From an uncultured Leucobacter sp. (GTDB taxonomy: Bacteria; Actinomycetota; Actinomycetes; Actinomycetales; Microbacteriaceae): DNA of 14,760 bases. The notes beneath the pieces were generated by a model that was not told the origin of the DNA, did not search any database, and was given only the letters and a program-made list of their open reading frames with translations. Shown here piece by piece: positions 1-7,041 of this stretch. The stretch's first letter is position 1; the number at the start of each line of letters is the position of its first letter. The position numbers and the translations under genes are program-made. Where the stretch lies: assembly GCA_937872275.1 (NCBI GenBank), contig CALMSE010000264.1, positions 1 to 14,760 of the forward strand, written 5' to 3'.

Positions 1-2
1 CG

Positions 3-608
3 CGTCGGGAGCTGCGGGAGGCCCGCGAGGCCGCGGCGGCCGACGTGCCCGGCACCGGCGGCGACGACGTCGGGGCCGCTGTCGATGATGCCGTGGATGA
101 CGCGACCGTGGTGCGGCCCCATCGGAAGGCGCCGGACGAGGTCGACGACGCGACGATCGTGCGGCCCCGGCGGCGGGACGCCGAAGAGCACTCCACCGGC
201 GGATCGGTCGCCCTGCCGGTCGAGGAGCCCGAGGTCTCGGGGCGCAGCTTCGGCACGGGATCGACGCCGGGGCTCGACCCCGAGCGGCGCATCTCCGCCG
301 TGCCCGACCGCGCGCCCTGGGAGACGGGTCCGGTCGCCGAACGAGGCGTGCGCCCCGGCGCGCCGGTGGTCTACGGTGCGCGCTCCGAGTACGCGGGAGG
401 AGCGCAGCCCGGTGCGGACGAGATCCATCGGCGACTCGGCGATCCGCCCCCCGCGACCTTCGTGCCGGTGCGCGAGGGGCGCAGCGCGCTGCCCTCGGTG
501 GGCCGCCGCACCGCGCGCGCCCGCATCGGCACGCTCATCGGCTACGCGGCGGTCGCGGTGGTCGCGGTGCTCGGCCTCTGGGGCGTCGCCGTGCTCGCCT
601 TCGGCTGA
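3..608 (+). CDS. C-terminal part of a tail-anchored, disordered acidic protein (5' end outside window)
   Basis: I do not recognise this gene. The frame is open from the window edge, so a start lies upstream; a GTG at 45 is possible but has no convincing ribosome binding site. The visible part is rich in Asp, Arg, Pro and Gly and looks disordered. It carries two near-identical motifs, DDATVVRP and DDATIVRP, about 17 residues apart. The C-terminus has one hydrophobic helix (GTLIGYAAVAVVAVLGLWGV), preceded by a basic RRTARAR stretch and followed by only a few residues. This suggests a single C-terminal membrane anchor with the bulk in the cytoplasm. The Thr motifs resemble sites that Ser/Thr kinases phosphorylate and FHA domains bind; that reading is inference. 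It converges on the regulator at 652 with a 43-bp gap and probably belongs to an unrelated upstream operon. Confidence 0.6.
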   Translation, partial: RRELREAREAAAADVPGTGGDDVGAAVDDAVDDATVVRPHRKAPDEVDDATIVRPRRRDAEEHSTGGSVALPVEEPEVSGRSFGTGSTPGLDPERRISAVPDRAPWETGPVAERGVRPGAPVVYGARSEYAGGAQPGADEIHRRLGDPPPATFVPVREGRSALPSVGRRTARARIGTLIGYAAVAVVAVLGLWGVAVLAFG

Positions 609-628
609 TCCGGCTGATCCGGCTGATC
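602..628. repeat. Three tandem copies of a 9-bp unit spanning a stop codon
   Basis: CGGCTGATC is repeated exactly at 602-610, 611-619 and 620-628. The unit is three codons long, so the in-frame TGA stop at 606-608 is repeated twice more downstream. It occupies most of the gap between two convergent genes. Slippage duplication is the simplest explanation. Confidence 0.9.
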
Positions 629-651
629 CGGCCCCCAGCGGCCGCCGAGGC

Positions 652-2373
652 TCAGGCCGCGATCGGCACGCGGAGCCAGGGTTGCTGCCGGTAGCGCGAG
701 GAGGCGTAGGGCGCCGGTGAGATGATCCGGTTCACGCCGTCTTGGATCTGGTAGACGAGGTGGGCCTGCGAGAGCGAGGCGTCGCGCGACTCGATGCCGT
801 ACGCCAGCGGGCGCTGGTACTCCGCGCCGAAGAAGTAGGATCCGTTCACGCCGCGGTGGATCAGGCGGCGCAGCTCCTCGGTGGTGGCGCGGTAGGAGCC
901 CGGGCGTCCCGAGCGCTGCCAGGCGTGAGCGAGGATGCCGATGCTGTCGTACTGGATGCTGGCGCTGGTGCCGTACACCGGCCTCCCGAACCGGCTCTGG
1001 AAGCCCTGCTCGAAGCGCTTGCCGAGGGCGTCGGCATAGCGGCCGGTCGCGGTGCTCCACACCAGTCCCTCGAACTCTTCGAGGTCGTTGCGGAAGTCGC
1101 TGGTTCCCGGCGCCCAGAGGCCGTAGAGCAGGCTGGGCGCGGGCCGGAGCATGAACTCCCGGAGGAACGACCTGAGGGTGGAGGAGCGGAAGCAGGCGAG
1201 GAAGACGAGCGCGGGCGAGGCTGCCGTGATCACGCGTGCGGCCTCCACGGCCTCGGCCTCCGCGGTGGCGTTGATGAGGGTGAGGTCGTAGCCGATGCGC
1301 AGCGCCCGTTCGGCCCAGCCGCGATGGTAGTCGGCCATCTGGGGATCGTCGGTCAGCATGATGATGTCTCGCCTGCGCTCGTCGACGAGGCCCGACTGGG
1401 TGACGCGCTTCACGAAGCGCAGGAACTCGTCGCCGTAGCTGTCATCGCTCGGGCATACCTGGAAGATGTTGCCGTAGCCGCTGCCGGTCGCGATGATCTT
1501 GCACACGAGCTGACTCGTCAGCGAGTGCAGCACCGGGATGCCGGCCTCGCGCCAGAAGCCCAGCAGCTCCGGGAGCGACTCCCTCGGGTCGGCGTACCCG
1601 AAGGAGAGCGCGTCGATGTTCTCCCGCATCACGGCCTCGGTGCCGGCTTTGATCGACTCCATCGACGACACGTCGGCACCGACCGCGACGAGCTCGAGCG
1701 GCCTGCCGGAGACCCCTCCGCCGGCGTTGATCTCTTCGATCGCGAGTTGCGCGCCGAAGAGCATCTCCTGACCCTCCGAGTCGTTGGTCGCATGGATGTG
1801 CCCGATGCGGATCGCCCCGAGCGACGAGCCCGGCGCGCGCGCCTTTCCCGGGATCGAGCCGACGGGCCGACGCCAGTCCGCCGGCTCGAGCCGGCGCATC
1901 TCGTCGTCGATCCTGCCGAGCAGCGATGCCGAAGGGGTCGCGGCGGGCAGCGGCAGGCGCACGGCGCCGTGCTGCAGCGCGAGCACCACCGCCTCGGTAC
2001 GGTTGTTCGTGGCGAGCTTCGTGAAGATGTGCTCGGCATGCGTGGTCACGGTGCGGAGGCTGAGACGGAGCGACTCGGCGATCGCGGCGTAGGAGCAGCC
2101 GACGCACATCAGCGAGACCACGTCGAGCTCGCGCACGGTGAATCCCAGCGGGACGGGGGCCTCGAGCGCTTCGAGCGAGGCCTGCACGTTCGTCACCGAG
2201 CCGCACTCGAGCCTGACGCGGAAGGTCCGGGCATCGTCGCCGATGAAGACGAAGTCGATCGCGCTGTCGGCCACGCCCTGCCTGCGGAACGCCTCGAGCG
2301 CCGCCGCCAGCATCGGATATCTGGTCTCGGCGTCCAGCGGCCTCGACTCGAATCCGGATGGCGAGCGGGCCAT
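652..2373 (-). CDS. LuxR/GerE helix-turn-helix fused to an AmiC/UrtA-like ligand-binding domain; transcriptional regulator
   Basis: Probable one-component regulator of the divergent amidase/transport operon at 2601. Numbered from the upstream ATG at 2412, residues 89-152 form a GerE/LuxR helix-turn-helix (FTVRELDVVSLMCVGCSYAA, then SLRTVTTHAEHIFTKLATNN). Residues about 199-586 form a branched-chain-amino-acid/amide-type periplasmic-binding fold (IRIGHIHATNDSEGQEMLFG, AIEEINAGGGVSGRPLELVA). The C-terminal stretch resembles AmiC, the cytosolic amide sensor of Pseudomonas. No signal peptide or membrane segment is visible, so the ligand is probably sensed in the cytoplasm. Residues 15-85 match nothing I recognise. 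Two starts are possible. The ATG at 2412 has no Shine-Dalgarno, whereas the ATG at 2373 has GGGAG nine bases upstream and is preferred; it gives 573 residues. Family assignment is firm; amide or imide as ligand is inferred from the AmiC resemblance and the neighbours. Confidence 0.85.
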   Translation of the reverse strand: MARSPSGFESRPLDAETRYPMLAAALEAFRRQGVADSAIDFVFIGDDARTFRVRLECGSVTNVQASLEALEAPVPLGFTVRELDVVSLMCVGCSYAAIAESLRLSLRTVTTHAEHIFTKLATNNRTEAVVLALQHGAVRLPLPAATPSASLLGRIDDEMRRLEPADWRRPVGSIPGKARAPGSSLGAIRIGHIHATNDSEGQEMLFGAQLAIEEINAGGGVSGRPLELVAVGADVSSMESIKAGTEAVMRENIDALSFGYADPRESLPELLGFWREAGIPVLHSLTSQLVCKIIATGSGYGNIFQVCPSDDSYGDEFLRFVKRVTQSGLVDERRRDIIMLTDDPQMADYHRGWAERALRIGYDLTLINATAEAEAVEAARVITAASPALVFLACFRSSTLRSFLREFMLRPAPSLLYGLWAPGTSDFRNDLEEFEGLVWSTATGRYADALGKRFEQGFQSRFGRPVYGTSASIQYDSIGILAHAWQRSGRPGSYRATTEELRRLIHRGVNGSYFFGAEYQRPLAYGIESRDASLSQAHLVYQIQDGVNRIISPAPYASSRYRQQPWLRVPIAA

Positions 2374-2382
2374 GACGAGGCG

Positions 2383-2387
2383 CTCCC
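2383..2387 (-). promoter_or_regulatory. Ribosome binding site that favours the 2373 start of the fusion regulator
   Basis: On the minus strand GGGAG lies nine bases before the ATG at 2371-2373. The upstream ATG at 2412 is preceded by CCGTGACGT, with no purine-rich Shine-Dalgarno. Confidence 0.5.
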
Positions 2388-2490
2388 GCTTCGCCGGCTG
2401 CTTCTTGACCATACGTCACGGTACTTCGCGCGGAAGCCGAGGGTCAAGGCGAGCGGCCCCGACGTTCGCGCTTCGTGATCTGAGCGGGCG

Positions 2491-2514
2491 CCGCGGGCCC
2501 CGAACGGTCCGCGG
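2491..2514. promoter_or_regulatory. 24-bp near-perfect inverted repeat in the divergent promoter region
   Basis: Arms CCGCGGGCC (2491-2499) and GGTCCGCGG (2506-2514) pair across a 6-base loop with one G-T mismatch. It shares its last two bases with the next dyad, so the two are spaced 22 bp centre to centre, about two helical turns. Candidate operator for the regulator at 652-2373. Confidence 0.4.
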
Positions 2515-2536
2515 CATCGGATGTTCATCCGATGCC
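2513..2536. promoter_or_regulatory. Perfect 11-bp inverted repeat, candidate operator
   Basis: Arms GGCATCGGATG (2513-2523) and CATCCGATGCC (2526-2536) are perfectly complementary across a TT spacer. The dyad sits 76 bp before the nitrilase-family gene and 150 bp from the favoured start of the divergent regulator, which suits an operator for a dimeric GerE-type protein. No T-run follows, so a terminator is unlikely. I see no good -35/-10 pair beside it. Confidence 0.6.
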
Positions 2537-2600
2537 CGTACCCGCATGCCCTCCGTAGCGTCGGTGCTGTCGGAGAACACGCACGAACGAAGGAGTTCCC

Positions 2601-3464
2601 ATGCCGGTCGTATCGACGGTCAACGCCCGATTCCGGGAGATAGGCGCTTTCGAGGCGTTCGAAGAGCATATGGGCTCGTTGCTCGACCTGGGCCGGGGCA
2701 GCGACATCGTGGTGCTGCCCGAGCTGGTCACCGCCGAGCTGATGACCCTCGAGCCCGGCTGGCGCGAGGCCACCATGCACGACATCGAGCTCATCGCGAA
2801 GCATGAGGACCGCCTGAAGACCTGGTTCGCCGAGCAGGCGATCGCCCGCGGCCAGTACGTGCTGGCGGGCAGCACGATGGTGCGCCGGGAGGCCGGCGTC
2901 TTCAACGAGGCGACCCTCTTCGGGCCCGAGGGGCTCATCGTCAGCCACGAGAAGACGCATCTCTTCCGGCTCGAGGGCGCGAGCGGCAGGATCAAGACCG
3001 GCACGAAGAGCACCGTCGTCGAGCTGCCGGTCGGCAGGATCGGGATCCTCATCTGCTACGAGATCGAGATCCCCGAGTGCGTCGACGCGGCCGTCGCGCA
3101 GGGCGCCGACCTGCTGCTGAACCCCTCGATGACCCTGTCCGAGGCGGGCGCCTGGCGCGTGCTGCACTGCGCCTCGGCGCGCGCGATCGAGAACCAGGTC
3201 TACGTCGCGACCTCGCAGATCTCCGCCGATCCGGTCGGCTTCTGCCCGGGCTTCTGGGGGATGTCGCGGCTGATGGCCCCCGCCGATGCGCCCTGGCCCG
3301 CCACCGGCGTCGTCGCGGCGACCGAGCCGAACGCGGAGGCCGTCGCGACTGCGGAGCTCGACTACGAGGATCTCTACCGCAACCGCGAGACGGGCGCGGT
3401 CGCGACCTTCGACGACCGTCTCCGCAACGCGGAGCTCTACCGCAGCTGGCCCTCGCGCCGCTGA
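2601..3464 (+). CDS. Carbon-nitrogen hydrolase (nitrilase superfamily), probable amidase
   Basis: Cytosolic hydrolase of a C-N bond, probably releasing ammonia from an amide or half-amide. The Glu-Lys-Cys triad is complete: E41 in VVLPEL, K118 in SHEKTHL and nucleophile C152 in LICYEIEIPE. The conserved CASARAIENQVYVATSQ segment follows at about 190-206. The length, 287 residues, is typical of single-domain family members, and no signal peptide is present. AAGGAG ends five bases before the ATG, a strong ribosome binding site. It is the first gene of the operon and divergent from a regulator with an AmiC-like sensor domain, an arrangement that recalls amidase control by AmiC. The next gene encodes a possible imide ring-opening enzyme, so the natural substrate may be the resulting half-amide; this is inference. 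Subfamily members hydrolyse N-carbamoyl compounds, omega-amides or aliphatic amides, and the sequence alone does not separate these. Confidence 0.9.
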   Translation: MPVVSTVNARFREIGAFEAFEEHMGSLLDLGRGSDIVVLPELVTAELMTLEPGWREATMHDIELIAKHEDRLKTWFAEQAIARGQYVLAGSTMVRREAGVFNEATLFGPEGLIVSHEKTHLFRLEGASGRIKTGTKSTVVELPVGRIGILICYEIEIPECVDAAVAQGADLLLNPSMTLSEAGAWRVLHCASARAIENQVYVATSQISADPVGFCPGFWGMSRLMAPADAPWPATGVVAATEPNAEAVATAELDYEDLYRNRETGAVATFDDRLRNAELYRSWPSRR

Positions 3465-3515
3465 GGCCCGCCGGCGCAGACCACACCCCACGAAAGCCAG
3501 GAAGAAGGAAACACC

Positions 3516-4349
3516 ATGTCGCAAGCGAAGGTTTGCATCTCGTTCGATTTCGATGCCATCTCGGTATGGATGGGCAGTTTCGGCCAGGCCACTCCGACCG
3601 CGATCTCCCGCGGCGAGTTCGCCGCCGAGGTCGCCGCGCCGCGCATCCTCGACCTGCTCGAGCGCGAAGACGTGCCCGCCACGTGGTTCATCCCCGGCCT
3701 CGACGCCGAGACCTACCCCGACGTGTGCAAACGGGTGCGGGACTCGGGTCACGAGATCGGACATCACGGCTACTGCCACGAGGGGCCGGTCGCGCTCGCC
3801 GAGGCCGAGGAGCGCGAGGTGCTCGAGCGCGGCCTCGAAGCGCTCGACGGCGTGCTCGGGGTGAAGCCGGCGGGCTACCGCTCGCCCGCCTTCGACCTCT
3901 CGCCGAACTCGGTCCGCCTGCTGCGCGAGTACGGCTTCGAGTACGACTCGAGCATGATGGCGAGGGACTTCGAGCTCTACTACTGCCGCGAGGGCGACGT
4001 GCTCCACAGGGATCGTGTGCCGGAATGGGGCGCGCAGAGCGACCTCGTCGAGGTGCCGGTCTCGTGGAGCCTCGACGACTTCCCCTTCACCGAGCTCGTG
4101 GTGGCACCGCCCTACATGTTCCCCGGCTCGACCGACCTGAAGGCGATGGGGGAGCGATGGGAGGCGGATCTCGACTTCCTCGCGAAGGAGCTCGACGGCG
4201 AGGGCGTCTTCACGCTGACCCTGCACCCCGCGGCCATCGGGCGGGGCTGGCGTCTGCGCATGCTCGAGTCGGTGATCCGCAAGGGCAAGGAGGTCGGCGC
4301 GCGGTTCACGACGATCAACGACGTCGTCTCCGACTGGAAAGCGGCCTGA
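3516..4349 (+). CDS. CE4/NodB-fold hydrolase, HpPgdA- and cyclic-imide-hydrolase-like ('polysaccharide deacetylase family')
   Basis: Metal-dependent hydrolase of the carbohydrate-esterase-4 fold, 277 residues. The N-terminus (SFDFDAISVWMGSFG, then TAISRGEFAAEV) and SGHEIGHHGYCHEGP match the Helicobacter HP0310/HpPgdA branch, which also lies near Pseudomonas cyclic-imide hydrolase and PuuE-type allantoinase. Predicted metal ligands are D13, H84 and H88. YRSP at 121-124 and the C-terminal TLHP motif supply further active-site residues. No signal peptide or membrane segment is present, which argues against a wall-polysaccharide substrate and for a cytosolic cyclic imide or ureide. AAGAAGGA lies six bases upstream of the ATG. 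It follows the nitrilase-family gene by 51 bp and precedes a transporter. Ring opening of an imported imide is the favoured role, at moderate confidence; family membership is firm. Confidence 0.85.
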   Translation: MSQAKVCISFDFDAISVWMGSFGQATPTAISRGEFAAEVAAPRILDLLEREDVPATWFIPGLDAETYPDVCKRVRDSGHEIGHHGYCHEGPVALAEAEEREVLERGLEALDGVLGVKPAGYRSPAFDLSPNSVRLLREYGFEYDSSMMARDFELYYCREGDVLHRDRVPEWGAQSDLVEVPVSWSLDDFPFTELVVAPPYMFPGSTDLKAMGERWEADLDFLAKELDGEGVFTLTLHPAAIGRGWRLRMLESVIRKGKEVGARFTTINDVVSDWKAA

Positions 4350-4387
4350 ACGGCCTCCCCGACACGACAAGGAACGAAGGAAGAACT

Positions 4388-5410
4388 ATGAAGCACAGAA
4401 CTCACCGGGCGGGCGGACTCGCCATCGCGGCGCTCGCCGGCATCCTCGCCCTCACGGCCTGCTCCGGCAGCACCGCCGAGGCCCCGGGCGACTTCGGATC
4501 CGGAGCGGCATCCGGGGACAAGCCCTCGATCGCCGTCTTCTACGCCGAGGGCAACGCCTACCTCACCGCGGGCAACGAGAGCGCGAAGGCCGCCGCGGAC
4601 GAGCTCGGGGTGGACATCACCCTGTTCAACTCGGGCTTCGACCCGCAGCAGCAGCTGAACCAGATCGAGACCGCGGTGACCCAGGGCGGCTACGACGCCT
4701 TCGTGATCGGGGTCCTCGACGGCAACCTGCTCTGCGACTACGTGCGCGAGAACCTGATCGAGCAGGACATCCCCGTGGTGACCTTCCAGGGCACCCTGTG
4801 CGGTCATGACACCGAGCGCGGCGAGGCGCAGCTCGAGGAGGGCGTCTTCGCCCACGTCACCGGTCAGAACCTCGAGATCTACGAGACCTGGATGGAGGAG
4901 ATCGCCGCCCAGAGCCCCGCCGGAGGCAAGGTCGCGGTGCTCAGCGGCCCGCCGATCCAGGGGAACACCGTGAACCTGAACGAGGCGCTCAAGACTCTGC
5001 CGGACTCCTTCGAGGTCGTGGCGAACCAGACCACCGACTACACCACCCCGGACGCCTTCTCGAAGGCCCAGACCATGCTGCAGGCGAACCCCGACATCGA
5101 CCTCTTCATCTCGAACTACTCGGGCGTGACGCAGGGCGTCGTCGAAGCGGTGAAGGCCGCGGACAGCGCGGCGAAGATCTTCGACTTCGGCGGTGACGAG
5201 TGGGCGCTCGGGGCGGTGGCCTCCGGCGAGATCACCGCGACGGTCATGCTGTTCCCCGCTACGGAGACGGCCACGGCGATCCGGCTCGCGGTCGACGCGC
5301 TGGGCGGCGAGCCGAGCCCCGGCGTGGTCGACCTCACCCGGAGCGACGCGGTGCCCGGAACGGTGTTCGTGACGAAGGAGAACGCCTCGGAGTTCACTCC
5401 GGAGTATTGA
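4388..5410 (+). CDS. Sugar-type ABC transporter substrate-binding lipoprotein (Peripla_BP_4, RbsB-like)
   Basis: Membrane-anchored binding protein that delivers ligand to the importer encoded by the next two genes. The ATG at 4388 is preceded by GAAGGA at six bases. It begins a lipoprotein signal: basic MKHRTHR, a hydrophobic core, then the lipobox LTAC with modified Cys25. A Ser/Gly-rich linker leads to a type I periplasmic-binding fold with typical RbsB-family segments (DKPSIAVFYAEGNAYLTAGN, DPQQQLNQIETAVTQGGYDA, IFDFGGDEWALGAV). The mature length is typical; the whole protein is 340 residues. Although RbsB-like proteins are called sugar-binding, members also bind purines, autoinducer-2 and other small polar molecules. 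Here the operon also encodes two C-N hydrolases, so the ligand may be a nitrogen compound; that part is inference. Confidence 0.92.
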   Translation: MKHRTHRAGGLAIAALAGILALTACSGSTAEAPGDFGSGAASGDKPSIAVFYAEGNAYLTAGNESAKAAADELGVDITLFNSGFDPQQQLNQIETAVTQGGYDAFVIGVLDGNLLCDYVRENLIEQDIPVVTFQGTLCGHDTERGEAQLEEGVFAHVTGQNLEIYETWMEEIAAQSPAGGKVAVLSGPPIQGNTVNLNEALKTLPDSFEVVANQTTDYTTPDAFSKAQTMLQANPDIDLFISNYSGVTQGVVEAVKAADSAAKIFDFGGDEWALGAVASGEITATVMLFPATETATAIRLAVDALGGEPSPGVVDLTRSDAVPGTVFVTKENASEFTPEY

Positions 5411-5414
5411 GCCG

Positions 5415-5455
5415 CCCGGGGCGGGTGCGACGGGAGACCGTCGCACCACCCCGGG
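5415..5455 (+). promoter_or_regulatory. Strong hairpin with a GAGA tetraloop between binding-protein and ATPase genes
   Basis: GTGCGACGG (5425-5433) pairs perfectly with CCGTCGCAC (5438-5446) around a GAGA (GNRA-type) loop. An outer stem of CCCGGGG (5415-5421) and CCCCGGG (5449-5455) extends it past a small internal loop. No T-run follows. It is likely an RNA processing or stability element, or a partial terminator, that keeps binding protein in excess over ATPase and permease. Confidence 0.6.
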
Positions 5456-5467
5456 ATCCTCAAGGCC

Positions 5468-5490
5468 GCGCCCTCCCCGGGAGAGGGCGC
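5468..5490 (+). promoter_or_regulatory. Second hairpin in the binding-protein/ATPase gap
   Basis: GCGCCCTC (5468-5475) pairs perfectly with GAGGGCGC (5483-5490) across a 7-base loop. It lies 20 bases before the AAGGAG site of the ATPase gene, so it could also affect that gene's translation. Together with the preceding hairpin it fills the 113-bp gap. Confidence 0.5.
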
Positions 5491-5523
5491 CCCGATCGAT
5501 CGAGAGCTGAAGGAGCGCTGCGC

Positions 5524-7041
5524 ATGGCAGAGGAACTCATCGTCGCCGACCGCGTGAGCAAGAGGTTCGGCGGCGTGTACGCGGTGCGAGAGGTCTCCCT
5601 GCGGGTGACGCGGGGGACCGTGCACGCGCTGGTCGGGCAGAACGGAGCCGGGAAGTCCACGATGCTCGGCATGCTCGGGGGCCGGCTCCGCTCCGACGAG
5701 GGAGAGATCCTGCTCGACGGCGAGCGCATGGCGGCGGCGACCCCGCAGAGCCGCCGTCGCCACGGCATCTCCACCGTCTACCAGGAGCTCACGGTCGTCC
5801 CCGAGATGTCCGCCCTCGAGAACGTCTTCCTCGGTTCCGCGCCGAGTCGTTTCGGCGTGACCGACTTCGCCCGGATGCGGGAGCGCTTCGCCGAGCTGTG
5901 CGCGCTGTTCGAAGTCGAGATCCCCGCCAGGGCACCGGGCGGATCGCTCTCCATCGCGCAGCAGCAGATCCTCGAGATCATGCGCGGGGTGGGATCCGAT
6001 GCCCGGGTGCTGCTGCTCGACGAGCCGACCGCGGCGCTCGCCGAGCACGAGCGGGAATCGCTGTACCGCATCATCGCGCGTCTGGTCGAGTCGGGGGTGA
6101 CGATCGTCTTCGTCAGCCACAACCTCGAGGAGGTGCTGCAGCTGAGCGACGCGGTGACGGTGATGCGCGACGGTCGACTCGTCGATACGAGGCCGGTCGC
6201 CGCGTGGGATCGGAAGTCGCTGATCGCCGCGATGGTCGGCCGGGAGGTCTCGGTGGTGGATCGCCGCGAGCTCCCGGAGCCCGGAGCGCCGGTCGTGAGG
6301 CTGGACGACTGGCGGCGCTCGCCCGGCTCCGAGCCGATGAGCCTGACGGTGCGCGCGGGCGAGATCGTCGGTCTCTGGGGCCTCGTCGGCTCCGGCCGCT
6401 CGAGCTTCCTGGGCTCCCTGGCGGGCTCGAAGCCGGGCGCGAGCGGCCGGATCCGTATCGACGGGGAGGGCTCGGGCCAGGAGCTCGGCCTGCCGCGCAC
6501 GCCTCGCGAGTCCGCGAGGCGCGGCATCGGGCTGGTGCCCGAGAGCCGCAAACGCGCCCTCGTCATGGGCATGGACGGCGTCGAGAACTTCTGGCTGGGC
6601 CGAAGGTCGCGGGGGGCGGCGGGACTGCTGTCGCGTCGCCGGGAGCTGGGCGAGGCGGGCCCGGTGCTCTCCGGCTTCGGTTTCGACCTCGCACGGGCCG
6701 CCGCGCCCGTGGGCCGGCTCTCGGGCGGCAACCAGCAGAAGGTGCTGCTCGGCAAGTGGGCCGGTCGCGACCCGCGACTGCTGCTCATCGACGAGCCCAC
6801 CCGCGGCATCGACGTGGCCGCGAAGGCCGAGGCGCTCGACTCCATCGTCGCGATGGCCCGGGACGGCGCCGCGATCGTGCTCACCTCGAGCGAGCTGGAA
6901 GAAGTGCTCGCAGTGGCGCACCGGCTCCTCGTGTTCGCGCACGGGCGGGTGGTCGGCGAGATCCGCCCGGAGGATCCCCTGTTCACCGTCGACGAGATCG
7001 TCAGACTCGGTTTCTCGCAGAAGGAAGGAGCGGCATCGTGA
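5524..7041 (+). CDS. Double-domain ABC transporter ATPase (RbsA/CUT2 family)
   Basis: Cytoplasmic ATPase that powers uptake with the permease at 7038. It is 505 residues with two nucleotide-binding domains, as in RbsA. Domain 1 has Walker A GQNGAGKST (38-46), an atypical signature LSIAQQQ (142-148), Walker B VLLLDEPTA and the switch histidine in VFVSHN. Domain 2 has a degenerate Walker A, GLVGSGRSS, with the lysine lost as usual in this family. It keeps signature LSGGNQQK (399-406) and Walker B LLLIDEPTRGID. Thus one composite ATP site is intact and one is degenerate, the normal state for RbsA. The ATG at 5524 has AAGGAG eight bases upstream; the open frame extends further upstream but runs into the binding-protein gene in another frame. 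Its end overlaps the permease start (GTGA), which suggests translational coupling. Confidence 0.93.
   Translation: MAEELIVADRVSKRFGGVYAVREVSLRVTRGTVHALVGQNGAGKSTMLGMLGGRLRSDEGEILLDGERMAAATPQSRRRHGISTVYQELTVVPEMSALENVFLGSAPSRFGVTDFARMRERFAELCALFEVEIPARAPGGSLSIAQQQILEIMRGVGSDARVLLLDEPTAALAEHERESLYRIIARLVESGVTIVFVSHNLEEVLQLSDAVTVMRDGRLVDTRPVAAWDRKSLIAAMVGREVSVVDRRELPEPGAPVVRLDDWRRSPGSEPMSLTVRAGEIVGLWGLVGSGRSSFLGSLAGSKPGASGRIRIDGEGSGQELGLPRTPRESARRGIGLVPESRKRALVMGMDGVENFWLGRRSRGAAGLLSRRRELGEAGPVLSGFGFDLARAAAPVGRLSGGNQQKVLLGKWAGRDPRLLLIDEPTRGIDVAAKAEALDSIVAMARDGAAIVLTSSELEEVLAVAHRLLVFAHGRVVGEIRPEDPLFTVDEIVRLGFSQKEGAAS

Noticed and set aside
638..660. GCGGCC/GGCCGC inverted repeat as terminator between convergent genes
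   Set aside because: Only six pairs with an 11-base loop, it overlaps the regulator's stop codon and no T-run follows; chance is likely at this base composition.
742..2478. 578-codon plus-strand frame opposite the fusion regulator
   Set aside because: Low-complexity shadow; the minus strand encodes recognisable HTH and binding-protein domains across the same bases.
2193..4370. 725-codon minus-strand frame
   Set aside because: It is antisense to the nitrilase-family and CE4 genes, which have complete catalytic motifs and good ribosome binding sites; its translation is low complexity.
3077..4387. Upstream extension of the binding-protein frame at 4388
   Set aside because: The extension is an Arg-rich shadow of the preceding two genes; the lipoprotein signal and the GAAGGA site fix the start at 4388.
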